43,307 nt of DNA from the NCBI GenBank assembly GCA_029907165.1, contig JARYMK010000005.1, positions 1 to 43,307 of the forward strand, in the 5' to 3' direction. Shown in pieces: positions 1-9,500 of the stretch. The notes under the pieces were generated by a model. It was given only the letters and a program-made list of their open reading frames with translations, had not been told where the DNA came from and made no database searches. This DNA comes from Anaerolineae bacterium. Its GTDB lineage: Bacteria > Chloroflexota > Anaerolineae > DTLA01. Positions within the stretch are counted from its first letter, which is position 1; each line of letters opens with the position of its first letter. The position numbers and the translations under genes are program-made.

Positions 1-294
1 ATGTGGTGCTACTACAACCTATTCATGCCGGTCGTACGCCAGACGTCCCGTCGGGTAAAGCGCACAACCACCGGCCTGCTCCAGATCGTGCGCACCCAAG
101 ACCGCGCCACCACGCCCCTTGACCGGTTGCTGACAGCCGCGCCACCCCTACCCCGCCCCACAGCTGAACAACTGGTGGCGCTCCGAGACAGCACCGACCC
201 GCTAGCCCTGAAGCGGCACATCCATCGCCACCTGGGTGAGTTAGCCCAGATGGCTGACCGAGACGAAAGGAGTGAGACCATTACCTTCCGGTAG
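1..294 (+). CDS. IS transposase (integrase-type DDE), C-terminal fragment
   Basis: The reading frame is open from base 1, and the true start probably lies upstream. The 97 visible residues begin WCYYNLFMPV and continue through a basic stretch, a TPLDRLL motif and DPLALKRHIHRHL. From memory of the family, this is the C-terminal tail of an integrase-core transposase found repeatedly in Chloroflexota and other environmental bacteria. The catalytic DDE core is not in view, so activity cannot be judged. The stop is followed at once by the paired repeats that form the element's end. The family assignment rests on recognition of the tail only. Confidence 0.5.
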   Translation: MWCYYNLFMPVVRQTSRRVKRTTTGLLQIVRTQDRATTPLDRLLTAAPPLPRPTAEQLVALRDSTDPLALKRHIHRHLGELAQMADRDERSETITFR

Positions 295-340
295 CATTAT
301 CATTTGGCGGTCAATCTGCGCTCGGTAACATTATCATTTG
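290..340. repeat. Paired 17-bp subterminal repeats of the IS end
   Basis: GGTAGCATTATCATTTG (290-306) and GGTAACATTATCATTTG (324-340) are direct repeats differing at one base and spaced 34 bp start to start. They begin a few bases before the transposase stop codon. Tandem subterminal repeats at an IS end usually act as transposase binding sites. That role is inferred. Confidence 0.6.
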
Positions 341-491
341 ACTTGACACGGAGCTCAGTTTATCTTGCAAATTTAAACTTACAGGTCATAGGTGCATCCT
401 GGAGCAGCACGGTCCTGCTGTTTTGTCCTCCATACGCACTCTTCGCATCCTTGGCCCTCTGCAGAGAGACCATAAACGGCGTCCCAGTAGT

Positions 492-520
492 TTGACGTGC
501 CGACCTGCACGGGATAGAAT
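492..520 (+). promoter_or_regulatory. Sigma-70-type promoter of the DUF2723 gene
   Basis: TTGACG (492-497), a 17-bp spacer and TAGAAT (515-520) predict a transcript start near 527. That leaves a leader of about 20 nt carrying GGAGGG (537-542) before the TTG start at 547. Between the IS end and this promoter there is only a weak hairpin (403-409 with 416-422, one G-T pair) followed by TTTTG, which could stop transcripts leaving the IS. I see no gene in 349-491. Confidence 0.6.
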
Positions 521-546
521 GAGCGCCACCATCAGCGGAGGGCACA

Positions 547-3450
547 TTGGCAAGGCTGCGAGGCATCTCCCACATCTTGGCCGGCGTCGTGCTAGGGCTG
601 TTCGCGGGCCGCGTCTGGGCTGAAACCCAGACGGTCCCCATCGCCACACCGCGCTTGCTCGTCGTGGCGGGCCTGGCGTGCATCGCGGGTGCGGCGCTTG
701 GATGGGCACTGGCGCGGCTGCGCGTGCGCACGTGGCCGCTGCTCCTGCTGCTCGCCTATGCCGCCTGGCCCGTCGTCTCGCCCGGCATGGCAGCGTGGGT
801 GGCTGGATTCGCACTGGCCGCGCTCCTGCTGGCCAACCTGCCCCCGCGGCCCAAGTTGCCGATGGAATGGCCCGTCGCTGTCCTCGCCTTCGTTGTGTAC
901 GCGGCGACGCTGGCCCCAGGCATCCTTCCCGCCGACAGCGGCGAGTTCCAGTTCGTGGCCCATGTGCTCGGCATCGCCCACCCGCCGGGCTACCCGCTGT
1001 ACACCCTGCTGGGCAAACTGGCCACGCTCTTGCCCGTCAACTCCGTGGCGTGGCGGGTGAATCTCCTGTCGGCGGTGTTCGCCGCACTGACGCTGGCGCT
1101 GGTGGCGCGCACCGTGCGGCGGCTGACCGGCTCTGCGGTGGCCGGGCTATCTGCGGCGCTGGCCCTGGGCGGCATCACCACCTTCTGGGCACAGGCCACC
1201 ACGGCCAACATCCGCGCGCTGATGGCCCTGTTCACGGCCCTCATGCTCCTGCTGGCGCTGGAATACGGCGCGAAGCCATCCAAGAGGGGGCTCGTCGTGC
1301 TGGCAGTCGCGGCGGGCCTCGCCGTAGGGCACCACGGCTCGCTAGGGCTGCTGTTCATCCCCCTGGCGGCCTATCTGCTCGTCGCCGACCGGCAGTTGCT
1401 CAAGCGCCCCCGCTGGCTGCTGACGGCGGCTGGGGCGTTCGCGGCGTCGCTGCTGGTGCTCCTCTACTTGCCCATCCGAAGCCTCACGGGCGCGCCGTTT
1501 GATCCCACGCCCATTGACTCGGTGAGCCGTTTCATGGAGCACATCCTGGCGTCGGGATTCCGCGGCGACATGTTCTACTTCGCCCGCGCCGACCTGCTGC
1601 CCGGGCGCATCGGCGTGTGGCTGAACATCCTGCGCATGGAGTTCGGCGCACCGCTGGCCGTGGCGATGGCGCTGGCGGGCATCCTCTCCCTGGTCAAGCG
1701 CCCCAAAGTGGGGCTGCTCGTCGGGGGCGTGTTCCTGGTCAACGCCGCCACGGCCATCACCTACCGCGCGCCCCAGACGGTGGAGTATCTCATACCGTCC
1801 TACGTGGCGCTGGCGGTGTTCCTGGGCATCGGGCTGGCCGAGGCGATGGCGTGGGCATCGCGCCAGTCGGCGCTGCGGGCGCTCATCGCGGCGGCAGTGC
1901 TGATGCTGTGCGCCGCGCCTTGGGCCGCCAATGCGTCCAGTTTCCAGGTGCTGCACCGCGACAACTCCACCGAGCATACGGCGCGAACCCTGCTCGGCTT
2001 GGCGCCCGCCGGTGCAACTATCCTCGCCAACTGGCACTGGGCAACGCCGCTCTGGTATCTCCAGCACGCGGAAGGCGCGCGGCCTGACGTGCGCGTGGTG
2101 TACGTCTATCCCGAAGGCGCGACGCCGAATGAGGACGTCTGGATCCGGCGCATGGGCGAGGCGTTGGGGCAAGGCCCAGTCCTCATCACCAACTGGTTTG
2201 AGGCGTACAAGGCCACGCCCTACCGGTTCATCCGCACCGAGGGCGGCTGGCGGGTGCTGGATGCGCCCTTGCGCGACGTGCCGCCGGGCGTGGTCTCGGT
2301 GGATGCGGTCTTTGATGGCAAGATTCGCCTCCTCGCCTGCCGGATCAGCGAGAGCGAGACCGCGCCGGGCAAGGAACTGCGCCTGTGGGTGTACTGGCAA
2401 CCGGTCGCGCCGCTGGACCGCGACTACTCATTCTTCGTGCACCTGGTGGATGCCAGCGGGCAGGTACTGGGCCAGAGCGACCTGACGCGCGACGGGCGAT
2501 TGTACCAGGTGGGCGAGGTGGTGGCGGATGAGCACCGACTATCCATCCTGCCCACCGCCGTCCCCGGCGACTATCGCGTCATCGCGGGCACGTACATCAC
2601 CCTGCCCGACGGCTGGCGGCGGTTGCAGACGCCAGACGGCCGCGATGCTGTGCCCGTTGCCGACGTGCGGGTGCGCCCCGCCGCCGAGCGGCCCGTAACC
2701 CTGCACCCGATGGCGCAGCGGTTCGCGGGCGGGCTCACGCTGCTGGGCGCAGACTGGGACGCGGCGGGGTCGGGCGCGCTTTACCTGCACTGGCGCAACG
2801 ACGGTCTGCCCGCAGGCGACTACGCAATACAATTCCTACGTGCGGGCGAACTGGCCGCGCAGGGCATCGCCCACGTGCCGCCTGCCCCGGCCTACTTCAC
2901 GTCGGCCACGCTGGTACCCTATGGCGAGGGCTGGCTGTCCGTCCGCCTGCACGACGTTGCGGGCCGCGTGCTCCAGCCGCTGGGGCCTTGGGGCCGCGCC
3001 TGGGGCAACGAGGCCATGCTGCCCCACTTCTACGCCGGTGCGCGCTACGTCAACCTGGGCGGTGAGATGATCTTCGCGGGCACGGAGGGCCTGCCTACAG
3101 AGGCAAAGGCGGGCAGTTCTGTGCGCGTTGTGGCGAGATTCGTCGCCCTCAAGCCGCTGGTCAACGACTACGCCGTGTCGGTGGCCCTCTCCGCCGACGA
3201 CGGCTCGTGGGACGTGCAGCACGACACCACGCCCGCCCTGGGCGCCATCCCGACGCTCAAGTGGACGCGCGGCGTGGCCGTGGACGACCTGCACACGCTG
3301 GAGATTCCTGCGGGCGCGGCGGGCAAAGCCACGCTCTACCTCACCGTGTACGATGCCTTCACCCTGGACCCGCTGCCCATCCTGGACGCCGAACTGGCCC
3401 GCCTGGGCCAGGGCCAGCACCTGCGGCTGGGCGGGGTGGTGGTGCGATGA
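547..3450 (+). CDS. DUF2723 (TMEM260-like) membrane glycosyltransferase with C-terminal beta-sandwich modules
   Basis: This 967-residue polytopic membrane protein starts with TTG; GGAGGG sits 4 nt upstream and no better start is visible. The N-terminal half is a string of hydrophobic helices carrying the DUF2723 signature ADSGEF (D130, E133) and HPPGYPLY (about 145-152). In characterised relatives (TMEM260, bacterial DUF2723) this family uses a lipid-linked sugar to O-glycosylate proteins in the GT-C fold; the substrate here is unknown. From about residue 600 the chain is soluble and contains beta-sandwich repeats marked by LDRDYSFFVHLVD and ...PGDYRV. The same module occurs in the GT39-type gene at 28854-31709. 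The gene stands alone, 86 bp before pgeF. Confidence 0.8.
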   Translation: MARLRGISHILAGVVLGLFAGRVWAETQTVPIATPRLLVVAGLACIAGAALGWALARLRVRTWPLLLLLAYAAWPVVSPGMAAWVAGFALAALLLANLPPRPKLPMEWPVAVLAFVVYAATLAPGILPADSGEFQFVAHVLGIAHPPGYPLYTLLGKLATLLPVNSVAWRVNLLSAVFAALTLALVARTVRRLTGSAVAGLSAALALGGITTFWAQATTANIRALMALFTALMLLLALEYGAKPSKRGLVVLAVAAGLAVGHHGSLGLLFIPLAAYLLVADRQLLKRPRWLLTAAGAFAASLLVLLYLPIRSLTGAPFDPTPIDSVSRFMEHILASGFRGDMFYFARADLLPGRIGVWLNILRMEFGAPLAVAMALAGILSLVKRPKVGLLVGGVFLVNAATAITYRAPQTVEYLIPSYVALAVFLGIGLAEAMAWASRQSALRALIAAAVLMLCAAPWAANASSFQVLHRDNSTEHTARTLLGLAPAGATILANWHWATPLWYLQHAEGARPDVRVVYVYPEGATPNEDVWIRRMGEALGQGPVLITNWFEAYKATPYRFIRTEGGWRVLDAPLRDVPPGVVSVDAVFDGKIRLLACRISESETAPGKELRLWVYWQPVAPLDRDYSFFVHLVDASGQVLGQSDLTRDGRLYQVGEVVADEHRLSILPTAVPGDYRVIAGTYITLPDGWRRLQTPDGRDAVPVADVRVRPAAERPVTLHPMAQRFAGGLTLLGADWDAAGSGALYLHWRNDGLPAGDYAIQFLRAGELAAQGIAHVPPAPAYFTSATLVPYGEGWLSVRLHDVAGRVLQPLGPWGRAWGNEAMLPHFYAGARYVNLGGEMIFAGTEGLPTEAKAGSSVRVVARFVALKPLVNDYAVSVALSADDGSWDVQHDTTPALGAIPTLKWTRGVAVDDLHTLEIPAGAAGKATLYLTVYDAFTLDPLPILDAELARLGQGQHLRLGGVVVR

Positions 3451-3536
3451 TACCCCGCCCATCTTGCCCCTTCCCCCGCATTGTGATACACTTACCCACG
3501 ATACGGTGATCGGCCAATCCAAGTCGCAGGCGCACC

Positions 3537-4313
3537 ATGATACCCATCCGCAGGAATGGACTGCTCTACTACCAGTTTGAGACCCTCGCGGCGCAGCGTG
3601 GGGTGGACCACGCCGTGTTCACGCGGTTGGGCGGCTTCAGCAAGCCTCCCTTCGCGTCGCTGAACGTGGGCGCGACCGTGGGCGACGACCCCGCCGCCGT
3701 CCACGAGAATCGCTGCATCGTCTTCGGGGCGATGGGCCTCTCGCCCGACGAGGTGGTTACGTGCTACCAGGTGCATAGCGCCGCTGTTGCGCCCGTGGGC
3801 GTGCGGCACGGCGGCCAGGTCATCCCCGCCACCGATGGCCTCATGTCCGCCGAGCCGGTCGCCTTGTTCCTGCGCTTCGCCGACTGCGTCCCTATCATCC
3901 TGTACGACCCGGTGCGGCAGGTTGTGGCGCTGGTGCACGCGGGCTGGCGCGGGACTGCTGCGGGCATTGCCGGCGTGGGCGTGGCCCGCATGGCCGAACA
4001 GTACGGCTCGCGCCCGGGCGACATCCTCGCCTGCATTGGTCCCTCCATCGGCCCGTGCTGCTACCGCGTGGGCGAGGATTTCCACCAGACCATGACCGCG
4101 CAGTGGCCCGACGCAGCGGCCTACATCGCGCGGCGCAACGGCGCACTCCATGCGGACCTGTGGGAGATGAACCGGCAGCAACTGATGGACGCGGGCGTAG
4201 CCCATGTGGAAGTCGCGCGCATTTGCACCGCCTGCCACAACGACGAGTTCTTCTCCCATCGCGGCGATGGTGGCCGCACCGGGCGGTTCGCGGCGCTTGT
4301 GCGCCTGCGGTAG
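3537..4313 (+). CDS. pgeF: Laccase-domain purine nucleoside phosphorylase / YfiH family
   Basis: This 258-residue protein belongs to the YfiH/YlmD/LACC1 family. Members were once called polyphenol oxidases and are now known as purine nucleoside phosphorylases, or as peptidoglycan-editing factors in E. coli. Family landmarks are visible: QVHSA (zinc His), RFADCVP (zinc Cys), HAGWRGTAAGI (zinc His), GPSIGPCCYRVG, and a C-terminal HRGDGGRTGRF. Length is normal. The ATG at 3537 has no strong Shine-Dalgarno, but it precedes the conserved N-terminal region directly. It heads the conserved pgeF-yggS-yggT-yggU cluster; yggS starts 19 bp after its stop. Confidence 0.88.
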   Translation: MIPIRRNGLLYYQFETLAAQRGVDHAVFTRLGGFSKPPFASLNVGATVGDDPAAVHENRCIVFGAMGLSPDEVVTCYQVHSAAVAPVGVRHGGQVIPATDGLMSAEPVALFLRFADCVPIILYDPVRQVVALVHAGWRGTAAGIAGVGVARMAEQYGSRPGDILACIGPSIGPCCYRVGEDFHQTMTAQWPDAAAYIARRNGALHADLWEMNRQQLMDAGVAHVEVARICTACHNDEFFSHRGDGGRTGRFAALVRLR

Positions 4314-4332
4314 GATCCGGGGAGGGCGGCAC

Positions 4333-5079
4333 ATGGCGACAGTGCCGAGCCTGGAATGCAACCTGCGTGCGGTCAACGAGCGCATTGCCGAGGCGGCCGC
4401 GCGGGCGGGACGTAGCCCCGATGCCATCACCCTGGTCGCCGTCACTAAGACTGTGCCTGCGGAAATCGTTGCCGCCGCCTGGGAACTGGGCGTGCGCCAC
4501 TTCGGCGAGAACCGTGTGGAAGAGGCCGAGGCCAAAATCCCCGCGGCCGATGCCCTCATCGCTGTGCCGGGCCAGTGCCCCACCTGGCACATGGTCGGCC
4601 ACATCCAGAGCCGCAAGGCCAGGGAGGTTGTGAGCCTGTTTGATTTCGTCCACTCGGTGGACAGCGTGAAACTCGTCGCCGAACTGGACAAGCGGGCGGC
4701 CGCCGTCGGTCGGACAGTCCCTTGCCTACTGGAAATCAACACGAGCGGCGAGGCGAGCAAATATGGCGTCGCGGGCGACATCGGCCCATCCGACCCGGCC
4801 CAGGCTGGAGCGGTCCTGGCCGTAGCCCAGGCGCTGGCGGGGGCAACGCATCTGCAGGCCCTCGGCCTGATGACGCTGGGGCCTCTGGCTGCGCCCGAAG
4901 CGCATGTGAGGCGCTGCTTCCAGACCCTGCGGCGCTGGCAGGAATTCCTGGCGGGGCGCGTGCCCCAGGCCCAGTGGCGGCACCTCTCCATGGGCATGTC
5001 CGACGACTTTGAGATCGCCGTGGAGGAGGGCGCGACCATCGTTCGCATCGGCAGGGCCATATTCCAGGGGAGTTCGTAG
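4333..5079 (+). CDS. yggS: YggS/YlmE family PLP-binding homeostasis protein
   Basis: This 248-residue protein binds pyridoxal phosphate and acts in vitamin B6 and amino-acid homeostasis; no catalytic reaction is firmly known. The PLP lysine is K39 in AVTKTVP. It is followed by LGVRHFGENRVEEAEAK, the LLEINTSGEASKYG strand, and the C-terminal phosphate-binding SMGMSDDFEIAVEEG with VRIGRAIF. The frame stays open further upstream, but ATG 4333 has GGGGAGG 7 nt before it and matches the family N-terminus. It lies between pgeF and yggT, the usual order in Firmicutes ylm clusters and in Chloroflexota. Confidence 0.9.
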   Translation: MATVPSLECNLRAVNERIAEAAARAGRSPDAITLVAVTKTVPAEIVAAAWELGVRHFGENRVEEAEAKIPAADALIAVPGQCPTWHMVGHIQSRKAREVVSLFDFVHSVDSVKLVAELDKRAAAVGRTVPCLLEINTSGEASKYGVAGDIGPSDPAQAGAVLAVAQALAGATHLQALGLMTLGPLAAPEAHVRRCFQTLRRWQEFLAGRVPQAQWRHLSMGMSDDFEIAVEEGATIVRIGRAIFQGSS

Positions 5080-5098
5080 CCCAACGAGGGGGAGTCCT

Positions 5099-5359
5099 AT
5101 GATCATCGTGCACAACTTTATCCGCCTTCTGTTTGACCTGTTGAGCCTGGCCATCTTGCTCCGCGTCATCCTGTCCTGGTTCAGAGTCAACCCGTTCCAC
5201 CCCATTGTCGCGTTCCTGGACCAGATTACCGAGCCGATACTCGGCCCACTTCGCCGTGTCATCCCGCCCATCGGCATGATTGACGTTACGCCTATCGTCG
5301 CGCTGGTATTGCTCCAGGTAGTGGAGATGATTCTGCTCTCGCTTATTCCGCGTGCGTAG
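5099..5359 (+). CDS. yggT: YggT family integral membrane protein
   Basis: This 86-residue protein has two hydrophobic segments (about 5-25 and 63-82) around a short loop with the family motif LSWFRVNPFHP and EPILGPLRRVIPP. YggT/YlmG proteins are linked to cell division and osmotic stress in bacteria and to thylakoid and nucleoid organisation in plastids; the biochemical role is open. I chose ATG 5099 because GAGGGGGAG precedes it and it gives the standard N-terminus. It is 19 bp downstream of yggS and 9 bp upstream of yggU, so all are very likely co-transcribed. Confidence 0.9.
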   Translation: MIIVHNFIRLLFDLLSLAILLRVILSWFRVNPFHPIVAFLDQITEPILGPLRRVIPPIGMIDVTPIVALVLLQVVEMILLSLIPRA

Positions 5360-5368
5360 AGGTGAGTG

Positions 5369-5662
5369 ATGAACGTTCTGTTCATCACCGAACGGGAAGG
5401 GGCCATCTCGTTCCTGGTGCGGGTTACGCCGCGCGCCAAGCGGGACGAGATCGTCGGGGCCGTAGAGGGGGCGCTGAAGGTGAAACTGGCGGCCCCGCCG
5501 GTGGAAGGCGCGGCAAACGAGGCGCTGACCAAGTTCCTCGCCGATCGTCTGGGCGTGCACGCCGCACAGGTGGAGATTCTGTCCGGCCGCACGGCCAAGA
5601 TGAAAAGGGTTCGGGTTATAGGCATCTCCGCCAGCGAAGCGCACCGGCGACTGCAAGCCTGA
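5369..5662 (+). CDS. yggU: DUF167 / YggU family protein
   Basis: This 97-residue soluble protein belongs to DUF167. It shows VRVTPRAKRDEIVG, LKVKLAAPPVEGAANEALTKFLA and VEILSGRTAKMKRVRV, the three conserved blocks. The function of the family is unknown; members almost always follow yggT. Both GTG 5366 and ATG 5369 are possible starts. ATG is preferred, with AGGTG at 5360-5364. The spacing from yggT is 9 bp. Confidence 0.88.
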   Translation: MNVLFITEREGAISFLVRVTPRAKRDEIVGAVEGALKVKLAAPPVEGAANEALTKFLADRLGVHAAQVEILSGRTAKMKRVRVIGISASEAHRRLQA

Positions 5663-5763
5663 CGCTCCGCGCGGGAACCCATCGGGCGCGTGCGGCGTCT
5701 ACCAGACGGATACCTGCAAGCGATAGTCGGCTCGCAGGCAAGAAAGCGTCAGGAGGTAACAAC

Positions 5764-6486
5764 ATGACGGCCCGAACCGTATGGATGCTTGTCGCGGTGC
5801 TGCTGCTCGTCAGCGCGTGCGCCCCGGCGGGGGGCGGGCCTGCTGCGACGCCGTCCGCGCCATCGGGAGGCAGCACCCCGGCCACTCCGCCCGCGCAAGG
5901 AGGAACTATGCCAAGTCTTGAGATTCCCAGCCCGCTGCCGCGGAAGATGACGGAGCCGCTGGAACAGGCCGTGCACGACCTGGCGACGCGGCTCGGCATC
6001 TCCGCCGATGAGATTGAACTGTTGAGCATTACCACCGAGGAGATGCCTATCGGCGATCTCTGCCCCGGCGCGCCCGCCAAGGGCACCACCCAGCCCGGCG
6101 GCTTGGTGCTGGGCAAGGAGATCGTCCTGCGGGTTGGCGGCGAGACCTACACGTACCGCGTGGCCGGCAAGCGGGTGGCGCTGTGCCAGGGGCCTGGTTC
6201 CGTCGAGGTTACGGCCCCGCCTGCCGCGTCGCTGCCCGATGGCAGCGAGGCTGCGCTGGAGGCGGCGCTGTCGGACCTGGCGGCGCGCCTGAAGGTTGAC
6301 CCGAGCGCCATCCAGGTGGTAGGCGTGGAGAAGCGCATGTGGAGCGACGCCAGCCTGGGGTGCCCGCAGCCCGGCATGATGTACGCCCAGGTCATTACGC
6401 CGGGGTTCCTGATCCGGCTCAGCGTTGAGGGCAAGGCGTATACGTACCACACCAGTCTGACCCACGCGGTGCTGTGCGAGCCGTAG
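5764..6486 (+). CDS. Lipoprotein with two copies of a small extracellular domain
   Basis: This 240-residue predicted lipoprotein has a signal peptide with lipobox LVSAC (Cys19) and a low-complexity Gly/Ala/Pro/Thr linker to about residue 60. Two homologous domains of about 85 residues follow. Each starts with a helix of the form LEqAvhDLAtRLgi / LEAALSDLAARLkV, continues into a strand with conserved Cys-Pro-Gly (DLCPGAP; LGCPQPGMMYAQVITPG), and ends with a Y(T)Y-x(n)-C motif. The second type, GCPxPGxxYAQVxTPGF, is common in Chloroflexota lipoproteins of unknown function. The start is supported by AGGAGG (5751-5756), 7 nt before ATG. A strong hairpin terminator follows. Function is not assigned. 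Confidence 0.8.
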   Translation: MTARTVWMLVAVLLLVSACAPAGGGPAATPSAPSGGSTPATPPAQGGTMPSLEIPSPLPRKMTEPLEQAVHDLATRLGISADEIELLSITTEEMPIGDLCPGAPAKGTTQPGGLVLGKEIVLRVGGETYTYRVAGKRVALCQGPGSVEVTAPPAASLPDGSEAALEAALSDLAARLKVDPSAIQVVGVEKRMWSDASLGCPQPGMMYAQVITPGFLIRLSVEGKAYTYHTSLTHAVLCEP

Positions 6487-6516
6487 CGCCAGCCCACCCG
6501 AAAGACGACACCAAAG

Positions 6517-6550
6517 AAGAGAGCCAGCCGTTTCTGCGGCTGGCTCTCTT
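6517..6550. terminator. Bidirectional intrinsic terminator between convergent genes
   Basis: A perfect 14-bp stem (6517-6530 with 6537-6550, core AGAGCCAGCCG) closes a 6-nt loop. It lies between the stops of the lipoprotein (+) and the S8 protease (-). The A-rich left flank gives T residues for minus-strand transcripts; the right flank (GTGTTG) is only moderately T-rich. Confidence 0.75.
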
Positions 6551-6582
6551 GTGTTGCGGTGAAGTCGCGAGCGCCTAGCGCG

Positions 6583-9500
6583 TTATGGCTTCGGCATCTC
6601 GGACTCCAGCCAGTACGACACCTCCAGCATAGGCACATACTGCTGGTTCGGCACGTACGGCTGCTCGGACGAGCGGAACGTGTACTGAGTGGACACTTTT
6701 CCGACGCCCTTGAGCAACATGCCGAAGTTCGGCAGGCTGCCACTCACCCACTGCTGCACCAGGCTGGTAACGTCAAACTCAACCTTGGTGGTGGTTGTGG
6801 CGGGTTTGAGCAGCGCGCTCGCGACAGGAGTAGGCTCCACATCGCTTGCGGTGTCAGCGGCGCCGGGCGAGCCCCACATGTCCGTGCCGGTCGCGAACAG
6901 CCAGTTGGCCGCGTCCTCGGTCCAGTCGCGCTTCAGCGCGTGCACCTGCACCGTCATGTCGTGTTGACCGGAGTCGTAGCCCAGGTAGTACATCGTCAGT
7001 TTTGCCGACTCAAAGGTGGCGTCGGAGCCGATGCTGGACAGGTCAAACTTCAGCAACGGCGCTTTCACCGCACCCTGGCGAATTCTCAGTTCCGCGCGGG
7101 AACCGAAGATCGTCGTCGGCTCCCAACCGCTGATGTACGTGTCCTCGGCCACGCCGAACTTGGCGGTGTATTTGGGCGGCGTCGCGGCGAACACCGGCAA
7201 CTGGAAGATGCCGGGCGCGTGCGCCGGACCGATCATCACCAGGCCCCAGTAGGACATGCCAGGCGTGAAGACCTTGTTCCACGCGACGTCAAAGGTGAAC
7301 GAGCCGTCCGGGTGCTTGACCACGTTCTGCACGGCCAGGTCGTTGCCCTGCACCGCGTTGATCGTGATTTCCACCGGATCGCCTTCCGTGACGCCCCAGC
7401 CATGGACGGCCACCAGGTAGTTGCCGTCGGCCGGGAACTTGACCATCACGTACTCGTCGCCGGTTGGCGTCGTGGACGAGCCGATGACTTCGTGGTCAAA
7501 GTCAAACACGCCGTCGTTATTGGCATCGTACAGCACGAACAGGTCCACGTCGCTGGCCGCCGCGTGGGTTCTGGCTTCCAGCAGGCCGCCGTGGTTGATG
7601 GTAACCGGATACTGGTAGGTTGCTGTGGATGGATCATCCGGGTCGTCCTGGACCGCGGGCACCACGTACTTCTCCACGCCACCCAGGCCGTAGGCGGTCG
7701 CCGCGATGTCGTCAAACGACAGGTCTGACGTCAGCGTTACCGGCAGCGAGCCCGGGTTCGTCCGGCCGTCAATGATGAGCAGCGACGGGTTCAGGACCGC
7801 CGTGCCCACCTGGCCCGAGAAGGGCTCATTGATCGTTTCGCCGGAGAACAGCACGTTGTGGAGCATGAACAGGTGCAGGCCCGTGGAGATGGGCGCCGAC
7901 ACCCACTCCTCCGACGTGCCGGTGGCGGTGTCAAAGAGCCACATGCCCGCGCCGATGTTCTTGTTCGGGCTGCCGCCCTTGAAGCCCAGCGTGTACGGCC
8001 CGAAGATGTCCGGCGCCATGGCGGAGAAGACATCCTCTTCCGACCCGTAGATCAGCGTGTCAATGTCCGTCGGGAACGTGCCCCACTGGGTCTTGGCCAC
8101 CAGGTAGGTCCCCTGAGCAAACACCTGATCCGGGATGTCGGTGAAGAAGAACCGCCAGTCGCCGGACTCGGCGCGCCAGGACCAATCCTGGAAGCCGCTG
8201 ACCGTGCCGTTGTTGTACGGCAGCGGCTGGTCCACGCCACCGAACTGGAACTGAGCGCCATCCGCCGCGACCATCGCCGTTACCGGAATGGCCGACACGT
8301 GGCCGCTGTGGACGCCATCGCCGGGGTCGGACACCAGCACCACGCCCTCGTACGCGCCCAGCGGAGCATCCTCGGGCACGTCCAGGGTCGCGGTGAAGGT
8401 CGCCGAGCCGCCCGCCGGAACTACCAGTTCGCCTGCAGCCCTGCCGGTGTCAATGGTCATCCACGGCCAGTCCACACGCTTGAAGAAGGTGATCTCCAGG
8501 CTGACCACCGTCTCCTTGTTGACCTTCGCCTGCGTGCGGCGCTGGACGCCGACGAACAGCCCGTCGTGGAACCGCTGGCCCGGCTTGCCGACGGTGATGC
8601 CGAAGGACGGGCCGGTGTCGTAGCCATAGTTGAAGCGGTTGTACTCGCCGACCTGGTCCTCGCCTGCGTTCACGACCCCGTTGCCATTCTTGTCGGTCCA
8701 CAGGACACCGTCGCCGTTCAGGTCGGTCCAGTCATACGCCAGCACGCGGAACCGCTGGTCATACGCCAGAGGCCCGGTGAACACGTTGCTTGTGGTGAAG
8801 TGCTGCAGCGGGAACCAGGCCTTGACGACCATCAGGTCGGCGTCGTGGTACGGCCCACCCGGAGCCACCAGCGGCGTCGCGTCGTACAGGTAGTCGGCCA
8901 GTCGCTGGAAGTTGGGCGCGCTCTCTTCTGCCTGGTTGACGGCGAACTGCGTCGTTACAGTGCCCACTTTCTCCATGTGAGCGTCGGTAACGGTCGCGGT
9001 GATGTCCGTCGTGCCGTGGTTGTAGAGGGTGAAGGTTTTGCTCGTAGAGGTGCCAGGGTGCACGATGTTGGCGAAGCCTTCAATCTCCTCGCCGCGGTAG
9101 TCGCCCGCCTGCCAGAACGCAGGCGACACGCGCAGGCCATAGAGGCCGCCTGCCACGTCGGTCGCGCGGTCGGCGTTCACCACACCCGCGCCCTGCACGA
9201 ACGGGTCATGCTTGGCGTCCGTCGCGCCGGACATGAGCAGTTCGCGCGCCACCTCGTAGGTTGGGAACTCGCCGTGGGCCTGTTTGTAAGCGTCATAGAC
9301 CAGCGCCAGGTTGCCCGCCGCGATGGGGCACGAACGGCTTGTGCCGCCCCAGATCTCCCAGGCGATCCAACCATCGCCCACCTCGTTCAGGGCCAGGTCG
9401 CCAGCGCCCCATGCGCCGTTGGCCGCCACGGATACGCCCACGCTGCCGGTCGCGCCAGGCCCGCGGTTGGACCAGGACTGGACATCCCCGTACAGAATCT

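Larger units (their letters stand above)
1..348 (+). mobile_element. Right end of an insertion sequence, cut by the window start
   Basis: This segment holds the 3' end of a transposase gene, followed by a pair of 17-bp repeats and then a TTGACA at 343-348. Read on the minus strand the end would be TGTCAAGTCAAATGATAATG, beginning TG as many IS ends do. The exact outer boundary is inferred from the last repeat and that TGTCA/TGACA end. The left part of the element lies outside the window, so family and length cannot be fixed here. Confidence 0.55.

Noticed and set aside
3537-4313. Multicopper oxidase / laccase
   Set aside because: The protein has the YfiH fold motifs, not the cupredoxin copper sites; the laccase name is historical.
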